Of a DNA stretch of 64,000 nt, positions 22,314-32,367 are shown piece after piece. Both the position numbers and the translations under genes were made by a program. Within the stretch, counting starts at the first letter, position 1. Every line of letters begins with the position of its first letter. The stretch is from Charina bottae (lineage: Eukaryota > Chordata > Lepidosauria > Squamata > Charinaidae), in assembly GCA_023362775.1 (NCBI GenBank), contig JALMGJ010000016.1, positions 4,019,001 through 4,083,000 of the forward strand, given 5' to 3'. The notes beneath the pieces are model-generated. The model was not told where the DNA came from. It did no database searches and saw only the letters and a list, made by a program, of their open reading frames with translations.

Positions 22314-24320
22314 TTAACAGTGGATCCGTAAGAGGCTGTAAAGGCCAATTCTGGATCCACACAACCTCCCACAATGAGGGCATAGGTTTCCAGGTGGAAG
22401 ATGGTCACGATGAGGGTTTGCTTGACGTGCCTTCCTCTTAGCCCATTTCTCCCTTTCGTCCTGTACTAGTGCTTCTTCAAAGTCCGTAGCGCCTTTAATA
22501 AAGGCTGACCTCCAATTGAAATACTCATGAGTTAGGGTTTCCCAGTTCTCAATGCTGATATTAATTTTTTTAAAATTAGCTTTGAGAGTATCTTTGAATC
22601 TCTTTTGCTGCCCAGCAATATTCCATTTTCCATTCTTAAGTTGGGAGTAAAGTAGCTGTTTTGGAAGACGATGGTCAGGCATTCAAACAACATGGCTGGT
22701 CCAGCAAAGTTGATGTTGGATGATCATTGTTTCAATCCTGGTGGTCTTCGTTTCTTCCAATATGCTAACATTAGTCTGCCTATCTTCCCAAGTAATTTGC
22801 AGAATTTTTCGGAGGCAGCATTTATGGAATCTTTCAAGAAGTTGGAGGTGGCGTTTCTAGAGGGTCCATGTTTCACAGGTGTACAATAGGGTTGGTAGTA
22901 CAATGGCTTTGTAAACAAGCATTTTGGTCTCCCTGTGAATGTCCGAATCCTCAAACACTCTACGCTTCATTCGGGAGAAAGCTACACTCCCAGAGCTCAG
23001 ATGATGCTGAATTTCAGCGTCAATGTTTGCTTTTGTAGATAGATGCCTGCCAAGATAAGAAAAATGATCAACATTTTCTAGTAACACACCTTTAAGCTGG
23101 ATTGATGGCACTGCAGTGGGATTGGTTCAAACTTGCTGGTAAAGAACTTTGGTTTTTTAACGTTAAGCAAGAGGCTGAGGTTTTCATATGCTTCTGCAAA
23201 GATGTTTAGGATAGTTTGAAGATCTTCCTCTGAGTGTGTACAGACTACGTTATCATCAGCATATTGAAGTTCTATAACAGAAGTTGTAAGTACCTTATTT
23301 TTAGCTTTCAGCCTACTAAGATTAAAAGCTTTCCATCTGTTCGATATATAATTTCTACACCAGTAGGAAGTTTCCCTTCAACAAGGTGTAGAATCATAGC
23401 GATGAAGATAGTTAATAAGGTTGGAGCAATAACACATCCCTGTTTAACACCGGATCCCACTTTAAATGGATTGCTTTGAGAGCCATTATTATTCAGGATT
23501 GTTGCCATCATGTAATCATGGAGTAGCTGCAAGATGTTCACAAATTTATCAGGGCATCCAATTTTCAGAAGGATGGTCCAGAGAGCAGTACGATTTACAG
23601 TATCAAAAGCCTTAGTCAGATCAATAAATGCCATGTACAGAGGGAGGTTTTACTCCTTGCATTTTTCTTGGAGCTGTCGTGCAGTGCAGTGAAGATCATA
23701 TCCACTGTCCCCCTGGAAGGGCAGAAGCCATTTTGGGTTTCAGGGAGGGTGTCCTCTGATATAGATAGGAGATGGTTTGCGAGGATCCTTGCGAGGATTT
23801 TGCCTGCCGTAGCTAGAAGGGAGATGCCTCGATAGTTTCCACAGTCTGTTCTATCACCCTTTTTAACGAGAGTGATAATTATGGCATCTCTAAAGTCTGC
23901 TGGAATCTCCTCCCTCATCCAGATTTTTTCAATGACCTTATGAAGTTGTTGTGTAAGTTCAGGCCCGCCTTCTTTAAAAACTTCAGCAGTAATCCCATCA
24001 GGTCCACTAGCTTTGTTATTTTTCATTTGATTAGTGGCTTTACTGACTTCCTCCAAACTAGGGGGTACTGCAAGCTCATCTCTTATTTGTTTTTGCGGGA
24101 TTTGAAAGAAGACTTCATCAGCCACAGTAGAGTGATGATAAAAGGAGATTGTAGTAATGCTCTTTCCAGTGCAGTGCAATAGACTCTTTATCCTTTAGAG
24201 GTTTGACTGAGCGTAAGGGATTTGTAACATAGTTTGTTGGTCTGTAGATAGCCTTTATGGCATTTAAAAAGCCCCGTGCATCATGAGCATATGCAAAATG
24301 TTGGAAATTGTTGGGCTTTT
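22314..24320 (-). pseudogene. LINE-Z reverse transcriptase and zinc-finger C-terminus
   Basis: From 24320 downward: ESIALHWKEHYYN, then RT motifs NKASGPDGITAEVFKEGG, IIITLVKKGDRTDCGNYRGISLL, NGFCPSRGTVD, AFIDLTKAFDTVNRTALW, GVKQGCVIAPTLL and the catalytic YADD at 23252-23263. The C-terminal part has CETWTL, QHQLRWTGHVVRMPDHRLPKQ and ends in CPHCGRLCGSRIGLYS, a CCHH zinc finger whose first His is replaced by Leu. Frames shift near 23630, 23300, 23100, 22950 and 22700. It is dead. Confidence 0.88.
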
Positions 24321-24339
24321 TTTATCTTTTGCTTTTATC

Positions 24340-24414
24340 TTGGGCTTTTTTTATCTTGGGCTTTTTTTATCTTGGGCTTTTTTTATCTTGGGCTTTTTTT
24401 ATCTTGGGCTTTTT
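24340..24414 (-). repeat. 16-bp VNTR at LINE-Z 5' end
   Basis: TTGGGC recurs at 24340, 24356, 24372, 24388 and 24404. On the minus strand the unit is GATAAAAAAAGCCCAA, which is a piece of the LINE-Z linker coding sequence at this point (compare 29373-29390). A further imperfect unit sits at 24311-24339. Confidence 0.93.
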
Positions 24415-24427
24415 TTTAAGATGTAAT

Positions 24428-26117
24428 AGATCACTAGCATTAATAAAGAACTCTTCATATCCTTAACGGCTTGTGCCGAGAGTTTCTGGTTTAACAGCTA
24501 AGATCAAGCTCATGACACCCATATACCATTAACTATGTCTAACATCGCTTGGCATTTTACAGCAACCAGTCAGATATTAATGAGGCATTAAGTTTAAAAC
24601 AGAGGCAAGAAGGTTTTGGGTTTTTTTATTATATTATGTGTGTGTGGGTGTGTATGTGTCTTAAAATACAAATAGAAAGAATATAGAAAAGGTGAATATT
24701 TGAAAGGAAAGTATTTTTGCTAACAAGAAAAAGGAAAAACTTGAAGTAACACAGATTTAACTATTTCCATGTCTTACACTGAAAGGCTTTGTTCTTGGAA
24801 AGATGGGAATACTGAATCACAGAACCACATTCTACTATATTGTAATTTTTACTGAGACATAACACCTCTTTTTAGCCCATTTCCAAGTTGGATAGCGGAA
24901 TTCTATATACAGCTTCTTTTGGCAGATTAAGATCCCATGATAACTCTTGCTGCCACAAAGTTTGTTTTTGTAGCCTGTAGAATTCATGTGCTGTTGACAA
25001 CTTAGACTAAGCATGATGGCAGGCCTTTTTTATTATGTATGCTATGTTGCATTAAGATTTCTGATGGCTTATTCTCTATGCAGCAAAATTTTTCTTGATC
25101 TTTCAGGCCCAAATCCATTCGAAATTGCACATCATTGTATATGTGGCCATCAGATTTTGATCAGTCCAAAAAAATCATATGCACTGGATGGAAGGACAAT
25201 CAAGGAACAGTATCATTCAGGCATTGGGTCAGGGTTCTAGGTGAGCCTGTCATAGGGCTATCGGTTTATGTGCTATTATTATTATCATTATTATTATTAT
25301 TATTATTGTGCAGCCATACCAATTGAATGAATAAGTAAATCAGCAAATAAATACAGATGAACAAAGCAAAAACAGAGGCTGTAGGGCATTAAGTTAAGGA
25401 GATATAAGGTGAAAAAAGGAATGTTGTGGAAACATAATTATAAAGAGCAAAGATAGGATGGATGATATGAAAAAAGAATTGAAGGAGAGAGCAAACTATT
25501 GAAAGAGAGACTGAATTATAGAATTTAGAGTCTCATGAAAGATGTATCTGCTAAAAGGAAGGTCTTTTTGAATCTGTATTGCCTACTAAATTGTTGTTTT
25601 CATTTCTATTCAAGTTGAACCTCGTGAGGCAGATTAAATATCTTACTAAAGAAAATGACTACTGTAAATAAATTGAACTTGAATTGCCAACAATGTGTTT
25701 TTTTTTCTCCTGCACAAATGTAGAGAGGTTATATTGACTTCTTCTTTTTTATCCCCAATGAAATGCAACAACAGACATTTCCAGTTTTATTTGGAACTGA
25801 ATTTATCTATATAGAAATGCTGGAATATATCTACATGTGAAAATGAATTCAATAACAGCATAGTAACCAATTTTGACAATGATGGCCTGGCATCATTTTT
25901 CCTAGTGAGCCTGAATAACCCTTCATTACAAAAAACATCAGGGCTAAATTTAGTTGAGTGAGGAAAATTGTAAAAGTACCTTGATATTACAGTTAAGAAA
26001 CCATTACATATTCAAAGCCATGAGTTTTGCTTAACTATCAGATACAATATAGTTTTCTGCAACTCCACAAGACCACAGGAAACTCTGTAAGTCACGTCTG
26101 TAGGAACTATTTCTCAT
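24428..26117. other. Unassigned spacer with (ATT)n at 25275-25307
   Basis: No gene is seen. A short ATT microsatellite is the only clear feature. Confidence 0.45.
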
Positions 26118-26130
26118 ACCATTCTATCAT

Positions 26131-27005
26131 TGGCGATCACTCGTAGCCGAGTAAGATTGTCTTCCAAGGGTAAAATTTTAACAGTGGAATCGTAAGTGGC
26201 TGTAATGGCCAATTATGGATCCGCACAACCTCCCACAATGAGGGAATAGGTTTCCGGGTGGGAGATGGTCATGATGAGGGTTTGCTTGACGTGCCTTCCT
26301 TTTAGCTCTTTTTTCCCTTTCGCCCTGTACTCGTGCTTCTTCAAAGTCCATAGCGCCTTTAATAAAGGCTGACCTCCAATTGAAACGCTCATGAGTTAGG
26401 GCTTCCCAGTTCTCAATGCTGATATTTCATTTTTTTAAATTAGCTTTGAGGGTGTCTTTGAATCTCTTTTGCTGTCCACCAATATTCCGTTTTCCATTCT
26501 TAAGTTGGGAGTAAAGTAGCTGCTTTGGAAGACGATGGTCAGGCATTCGAACAACATGGCCGGTCCAGCGAAGTTGATGTTGGATGATCATTGTTTCAAT
26601 GCTGGTGGTTTTTGCTTCTTCTAATACGCTAACATTAGTCTGCCTATCTTCCCAAGTAATTTGCAGAATTTTTCGGAGGCAGCGTTGATGGAATCTTTCA
26701 AGAAGTTGGAGGTGACGTTTGTAGAGGGTCCATGTTTCACAGGCGTACAGAAGGGTTGGTAGTACAATGGCTTTGTAAACAAGCATTTTGGTCTCCCTGT
26801 GAATGCCCGATCCTCAAACACTCTATGCTTCATTCGGGAGAAAACTACACTCGCAGAGCACAGGCAATGCTGAATTTCAGCGTCGATGTCGGCTTTTGTA
26901 GATAGATGGCTTCCGAGATAAGAAAAGTGGTCAACATTTTCTAGTGACACACCTTTAAGCTGGATTGATGGCGCTGCGGAGGGATTGCCTTCGAACTTGC
27001 TGGTA
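26131..27005 (-). pseudogene. LINE-Z C-terminal part (inverted half)
   Basis: The minus strand reads APSIQLKGVSLENVDHFSYLG, then the CETWTLYKRHLQLLERFHQRC block, QHQLRWTGHVVRMPDHRLPKQ, and the far C-terminus near 26200-26400. One frameshift near 26810 (a missing base in GAATGCCCGATCC) splits the frame, and a stop follows near 26427. Confidence 0.88.
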
Positions 27006-27606
27006 AGCATATCCTTGTCATTACTAACACACTATTTCGCCAGAAAAATAAATTTAAAACATCATGGAAGCACCCATGGTCGAAGCACTGGCATCTTTTA
27101 GATTATGTAATTGTCCATGCTAGAGATCGCCGTGATGTACTTCTCACCAGAGCCATGATGAGCGCTGATGACTGCTGGACAGACCATCAATTATTTCGAT
27201 CCACGATGGCCATAAAGATTGTCCCTCATCATAGGCTCCAAGGAAGAAAACCAAGGCATAAAATGAATACACTGGCCCTTCAAGATTCTACTAAACGAGC
27301 TTGCTTTCAATCAACTCTCAAGGAACATCTGCCTATCGAACTCCCTGAAAATGTTGAGGAACACTGGATTAAATTGAAGACTTCTATTATTTCAGCCTGT
27401 GAACAAACTATCGGATACCAAACTAAGAGACATCAGGACTGGTTTGATGAGAACAATAGTGAGATTGAACATATTATTGACAAGAAAAGGAAAGCCTTCC
27501 GGATATGGCAAAAAGATATTAACTGTGCCGTTAAGAAAAAAATCTACGCCAGTGCAAAGGCAGAAGTCCAAAAAGAACTAAAGAACTTAAGAACATATGG
27601 TGGATA
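27006..27606 (+). pseudogene. LINE-Z endonuclease C-terminal part and linker
   Basis: The plus strand reads TNTLFRQKNKFKTSWKHPWS, HLLDYVIVHARDRRDVLLTR and DDCWTDHQLF. This is the end of an apurinic-type endonuclease, with TDH in place of the usual SDH. A basic linker (IDKKRKAFRIWQKDINC) follows up to the PLE insertion. It is largely open from 27155. Confidence 0.82.
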
Positions 27607-27689
27607 AGTCTATGAAGGTTCTCAGTCATCCAGGTGGGATTGTCTGTAGCTTGAATCATGTCAACTGGATTTCTGTTTTCTCAGTGGAA

Positions 27690-27722
27690 ACGTTTCGCTC
27701 CTTATCCAAGGAGCTTCTTCAG
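27690..27722 (-). ncRNA. Hammerhead-ribozyme-like core (PLE left arm, sense to CDS)
   Basis: This is the same motif on the minus strand, in the same sense as the PLE coding region and downstream of it. The boxes are TCTTCAG (27716-27722) and TTTC (27693-27696) when read on the plus strand, with stem GCTCCTT/AAGGAGC intact. Confidence 0.5.
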
Positions 27723-27839
27723 TCTGAGCAAAGTTAGTAAGGGAATCCTTAAATATGTTTCTAGGTGGCTGTGTGACCTTGCACCTGGGGCTAGGTCATG
27801 GTTATTTTTAAGATGTTATTTCTAAGTCCCTTTATCATC

Positions 27840-29251
27840 TAAAGGAGGATCGTTAAGATTACCATGCTGCTGTTGAGCTTGCGAAATGGTCTTAATCTTC
27901 CTAGGCACAGAAGACAAAGCAGGAAGAAAATAGGTGAAAGATTGTGCCTGAGGCCCCCACCTCTATTCAAGGAAGGATTTTCCACGTTGGCATAAATGGA
28001 TTCCTTGACCCCTCTCTCAAACCACCTATCTTCTCTGTCTAAAATGTGAACATTAATGTCCTCAAATGAATGTCCTTTTTTCCTTTAGATGAAGATAAAC
28101 TGCTGACTCTGGTCCTGTGGTGTTACTTCTCCTGTGTTGGGCCATCCTCCTGTACAAAGGTTGTTTGGTTTCTCCAATGTAGAGTTCAGAGCACTCCTCA
28201 CTGCACTGGATTGCGTAAACTACATTGCTTTTCTTGTGTTTTGGAGTTTGATCTTCGGGGTGTACAAGCCTCTGTCTCAGTGTGTTGGTGGGTTTGAAAT
28301 ATACAGGTATGTGGTGTTTGCCAAATATCCGTTTTATCTTTTCAGACACGCCAGCCATGTAAGGAATGACCAGGTTCTTCCATTTACTCTGAGTCTCAGC
28401 CCTATCTGTCGCTGTTTTAGGTCTGGTAGATTTAGATTTAGTGAAGGCCCAATTTGGATATCCACAGGCCTTCAGAGCTGTTCTCAGGTGCTGATTCTCA
28501 TTCTTTTTGGAATCCTGGATTCCAAAATCCATAACCATAACAAGGAAAGAGAAAACCTTGTCCCAAATTGGTGAAAAGCAATGTAAGAACCACATAATAA
28601 GAAAATGGTTTATGCTCTGTGTGACAATGTCCTGATGACTCCTAGTTTGTGCTGCAGTGGATGGTGGGAGTCAAACATCAGATATTGATCTGTGTGTGTG
28701 GGTCTCCTGTAGATCCCTATTTCTAGCTTGCCACCGGTCCCAATGAGGACTTCACAGTCTAGGAATGCCAGTCTGTTGTCCTTGGTGTCTTCTCTGGTGA
28801 AGCTAAAGTTGGCATCTATAGTGTTTGTATGGTCCGTGAAGGCCTGTACTTCCTGGGCCTTGATTTTGACCCAGGTGTCATCCACATACCTAAACCAGTG
28901 GGTGGGCACTGTTCCCTGGAATGTGTTGAGTGCTTTCTTCTCCACTTCTTCCATGTATAAATTGGCCACAATGGGTGACACAGGAGAACCCATGGCACAG
29001 CCGTGTTTTTGTCTGTAAAAGTCACCTCTGTATGAGAAATAAGTGGTGTTAAGACACAGGTCCAGAAGACGGCAGATCTGGTTTGGGTTGAGATGCTTTC
29101 TCCTTTCAAGGGTGCTGTCCTCTTCTAGTCTCTTCCTGACAGCGGATAGAGCATGAGTGGTGGGGATGCTGGTGAAAAGGGAGGACACATCGAAGGAGAC
29201 CATAGTTTCATCTGTATCCAGATGCAAGGTCACACAGCCACCTAGAAACAT
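27840..29251 (-). pseudogene. PLE reverse transcriptase with GIY-YIG endonuclease, broken
   Basis: From 29220 downward: TMVSFDVSSLFTSIPT, KHGCAMGSPVSPIVANLYME and the catalytic YVDD at 28877-28888 (FRYVDDTWV), then LAFLDCEV, RRPTHTDQYL. After a stop near 28610 and a short unmatched stretch, the frame resumes with LKACGYPNWAF. The GIY-YIG domain follows: NVVYAIQCSEECSELYIGET, RMAQHR, then (after a frameshift near 28070) REDRWFERGVKESIY and NRGGGLRHNLSP. The N-terminal third of RT is absent. The RT plus GIY-YIG combination identifies a canonical PLE. Confidence 0.92.
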
Positions 29252-29283
29252 ATTTAAGGATTCCCTTACTAACTTTGCTCAGA

Positions 29284-29317
29284 CTGAAGAAGCTCCTTGG
29301 ATAAGGAGCGAAACGTT
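29284..29317 (+). ncRNA. Hammerhead-ribozyme-like core (PLE right arm)
   Basis: CTGAAGA at 29284-29290 fits the CUGANGA box. A perfect 7-bp stem GCTCCTT/AAGGAGC with GGAT loop follows at 29292-29309, then GAAA at 29310-29313 and CGTTT. The segment ACGT after GAA is self-complementary, which would allow the very short stem III known from PLE hammerheads that act as dimers. One unpaired A between the first box and stem II departs from the consensus. Confidence 0.5.
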
Positions 29318-29362
29318 TCCACTGAGAAAATAGAAATCCAGTTGACATGATTCAAGCTACAG

Positions 29363-30244
29363 ATATGGTGGATAAAAAAAGCCCAAGAAACCCAACATTT
29401 TGCAGATGCTCATGATACACGGGGCTTTTTTAATGCCATAAAGGCCATCTATGGACCAACAAACTATGGTACAAATCCCTTACGCTCAATAGATGATGCT
29501 AAACTTCTAAAGGACAAAGAGTCAATTGCACTGCACTGGAAAGTGCATTACTACAATCTCCTTAATCGTCACTCTACTGTGGCTGGTGAAGTCTTCTTGC
29601 AAATCCCGCAAAAAAATAATAAGAGATGAGCTTGCAGTACCTCCTAGTTTGGAGGAAGTCAGTAAAGCCTTCTGTTTGACGTAAAGTTTTAATCTGTACC
29701 CATTTTAACTAGAAAGAAAAAACATTTTAACATGCTAATTAGGAAAGGTGAAAATACTAAACATTTTTTTTTGGTCCTGGCTGTAAATGAAAAATAACAA
29801 AGCTAGTGGACCTGATGGGATTCCTGCTGAAGTCTTTAAAGAAGGCGGGCCTGAACTTACACAACAACTTCATAAGGTCATTGAAAAAATCTGGATGAGG
29901 GAGGAGATTCCAGCAGACTTTAGGGATGCCATAATTATCACTCTCTTTAAAAAGGGTGATAGAACAGACTGTGGAATCTATCGAGGCATCTCCCTTCTAG
30001 CTACAGCAGGCAAAATCCTGGCAAAGATCATCGCAAACCGTCTCCTATCTGTATCAGAAGACATCCTCCCTGAAACGCAAAACGGCTTCCGACCTTCCAG
30101 GGGAACAGTGGATATGATCTTCACTGCACGACAGCTTCAAGAAAAATGCAAGGAGCAAAACCGCCCTCTGTACATGGCTTTTATTGATCTGACTAAACTT
30201 TTGATACTGTAAATCGTACTGCTCTCTGGACCATCCATCTGAAA
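29363..30244 (+). pseudogene. LINE-Z linker and RT N-terminal part after the PLE
   Basis: The reading resumes with IKKAQETQHFADAHDTRGFF and GTNPLRSIDDAKLL, then RT motifs NKASGPDGIPAEVFKEGG, GDRTDCGIYRGISLL, NGFRPSRGTVD and AFIDLTK. The frame is broken by a shift near 29610, a 117-bp foreign patch at 29669-29785 and a deletion after FIDLTK. Confidence 0.88.
29669..29785. repeat. 117-bp patch duplicated at 32251-32367
   Basis: The sequence from CCTTCTGTTTGACG to GTCCTGGCTGTA occurs here and at 32251-32367 with about five differences. In LINE-Z it replaces 8-9 bases of the ordinary RT linker (compare 48726-48750). It carries no tail or TSD. Confidence 0.9.
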
Positions 30245-30256
30245 ACCATTCTATCA

Positions 30257-31974
30257 AGGCTCTGTTGAAATGTCACCTGAAATCTATTTCCAGTGCTCAC
30301 TCATGGAATTTATGAATGTTCTGTCTCTAGCTTTGAGATAGATACCTACATGCACATAAGCCAGTTCACAATAATCCATCAGACAGTAACATCCAAGGAA
30401 GAAACGTTTGTGGCAATTAAAGATTTAGAATACCATGACAATTCTGACATATTCATTCAACTGATGTAGCATTCCAAGACATGGGCATTAATCCACAAAA
30501 GGACGCAGATAAATATGCAACACTACCTTAGGCTGAGTCAAATATTTGGTCTTTCTCAGCCCAGTACTCTGCCTGACAATGACTCTCCAAGGTCACAAAA
30601 ATCTTTGACAGCCCTGATTCTTGAATCTTTTTAAGTAAAGATACCAAAAGTTGAGTCTGCGGCCCTCTACCTGGAAGACACTCTGCATACCTAAAGGTCT
30701 TGTTAGTTTAGCAAATTTAGATGGCCACCCATCATAATCAGCAGAACTAACAAAAACATAAAAAACACAGTATAAAATGACAGAAAACCACAAAGCATAG
30801 TTGAGGCACCCATAGCAATTCAGCACCTGTCACCCAGTCAGCCTACCTAGCTGCCATCCTTCCTCTGTACACATACCATCCCCCACCCGCTTCTATCTTT
30901 CACTGTCAGCCCTACCAGGTAGATCAGACTAAGAAACCAATGCAATATACTGTAGGTCAGGACTACTTTTATTGTAATAGCTATAGTGACAGAATCTTAC
31001 AAGTCTGAATGTGCTTCCCCCTCCCTCACTTTATCTTTGTGTGAACTAGGGAGGGTCTTGTCTGAGATGTTTTCTCAAATTAGTTTCTTGGCCCAGGCTC
31101 AAACCCTGCTTATCTGACCATTACCCTGGAAGCAGCTCTTCCTCCTGTCCTTCAAGGCCATTCTCTATGCCCTCTACACTCACCCAAGAAGGGGCAAGTG
31201 GCCCTGGCCTGCTTCCAACACCTTTTCTCAAAACCATCTAACACAAAGAATAATAATCTACATTAATCTAATCCCAGTCCTCCCACAGACCTTCAGAAAT
31301 GAAAAACACCAGAGCCACCATTAACCATAAATATAACACCTAAGACAAACTCTGGTTCCTTTCAGTCTCAGGTCCACAATTTGAAGGAGATACCCCCCCC
31401 CAATATTAAAATGTTCATTGTCCCATGGGATTGGTCACATAGCAGCTGCAGGATGTAGGTCAGTTGTCACCCAGGACCACCGACCTGCTTCCATTCCCAC
31501 TGTGATCTAAGACCTGGGTGTTTGAAAACCTCCATCCACATGAGGATGGGCATACCCAGATCTAGTAGAGCTGTTGGAAGAGCTGCACTGCCAATGGCTC
31601 CACCAAAAGTCTTTTTGGCTGTGTGTCATGATCTCATTCCAGGCAGATCCATGTTCCTCTGCCAACCAGATAAGTGATTGAAGAAACACCTACAAAGGCC
31701 ACTGGATCATAGAGATCCTGTGGGAAAAGATGGGATGGTGAACAAAGTTGAAAGCAACAGGAGCCTGAATGAAGACTGAATAGATACACTATGGAATTTC
31801 TGCAATCTGAGTCTTCAGTACTATGGAAAAAGTTAGAATTGTTCAAATGAGATAAACTATGAATGCTGATAATGAATTCTTACAGAGAGTGAGTATTGGC
31901 CAGGGGAATTCTGTAAGTAAAATATAATCACCTTCACCAGCGCTTTTTTTCCCCTTTCAAAGTCAAATATTGAC
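30257..31974. other. Unassigned 1.7-kb spacer
   Basis: No gene or recognised repeat. Confidence 0.4.
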
Positions 31975-32250
31975 CCAATTCAAAGAATTATAGAGTTGGA
32001 AGGAACCATCAAATCCAGTCCCCTTATCCAGTGAAGGAATCCAAAATTTCCCAGACAAATGTCCATTTAGCTGCCTCCTTGAATACATCCACTGAAGGGA
32101 AGTTCACCATCTCTCTGAGTAATTGCTCCTGCTATTGACCTGCTCTTAGAGTAATGAAGTTTCTCTAGCATTCAGTTGTAATCTCCCTTCTTAAAATTTC
32201 AATCCATTTTTCAGTGTCTTGCACTCCAGAACTATAGGGAAATGATTTGA
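31975..32250 (-). mobile_element. CR1-type LINE 3' end, old
   Basis: The plus strand has the familiar complement of the CR1 3' region: AGAGTTGGAAGGAACCATC, CTCCTTGAATACATCCACTG, AGTTCACCATCTCTCTGAG and the following pyrimidine-rich part. It is diverged and truncated. Confidence 0.65.
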
Positions 32251-32367
32251 CCTTCTGTTTGACGTAAAGTTTTAATCTGTACCCATCTTAACTAGAAAGA
32301 AAAACCATTTTAACATGCTAATTAGGAAATGTGAAAATACTAAACATTTTTTTTTGTCCTGGCTGTA
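32251..32367. repeat. Partner copy of the 29669 patch
   Basis: See 29669-29785. This copy follows the CR1 remnant and continues into unassigned sequence, so it may be the donor. Confidence 0.85.

Larger units (their letters stand above)
22258..24414 (-). mobile_element. LINE-Z copy 1 (RTE-like LINE with zinc finger), 13-bp TSD
   Basis: The 3' end is at 22258 and the 5' end at 24414, within the linker before RT. Perfect duplications TTTAAGATGTAAT lie at 22245-22257 and 24415-24427. The 5' end consists of a 16-bp tandem repeat. LINE-Z is my label for a family present three times here; it resembles RTE elements in the CETWT block but I cannot assign a clade with certainty. Confidence 0.9.
27608..29362 (-). 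mobile_element. Penelope-like element with inverted ends, 13-bp TSD
   Basis: A 1755-bp PLE inserted in LINE-Z. Perfect duplications ATATGGTGGATAA lie at 27595-27607 and 29363-29375. The ends are inverted copies of each other over about 140 bp (left about 27645-27787, right about 29222-29362). The left end extends 37 bp further, to GTCTATGAAGG. The element is 5'-truncated in the RT domain, and the inverted arm is joined there at a short GCA-CTGG match. Inverted or tandem end repeats are usual for PLEs. Confidence 0.92.
26130..30244. mobile_element. LINE-Z copy 2, 5'-inverted, 12-bp TSD, carries a PLE
   Basis: The 3' half lies on the minus strand (26130-27005) and the 5' half on the plus strand (27006-30244), joined head to head. 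Perfect duplications ACCATTCTATCA lie at 26118-26129 and 30245-30256 around the whole, so both halves came in together. The plus-strand half ends in the RT at the FIDLTK motif (GCTCTCTGGACCATCCATC). The minus-strand half begins after the RT catalytic region, so the part between, including YADD, is lost. This is the arrangement expected from twin priming. Confidence 0.9.

Noticed and set aside
24340..24414. Evenly spaced repeat that might suggest a CRISPR array
   Set aside because: Units are contiguous without spacers and derive from the LINE itself; the genome is eukaryotic.
28070..28574. Plus-strand open frames opposite the PLE
   Set aside because: They are antisense shadows of the GIY-YIG coding region.
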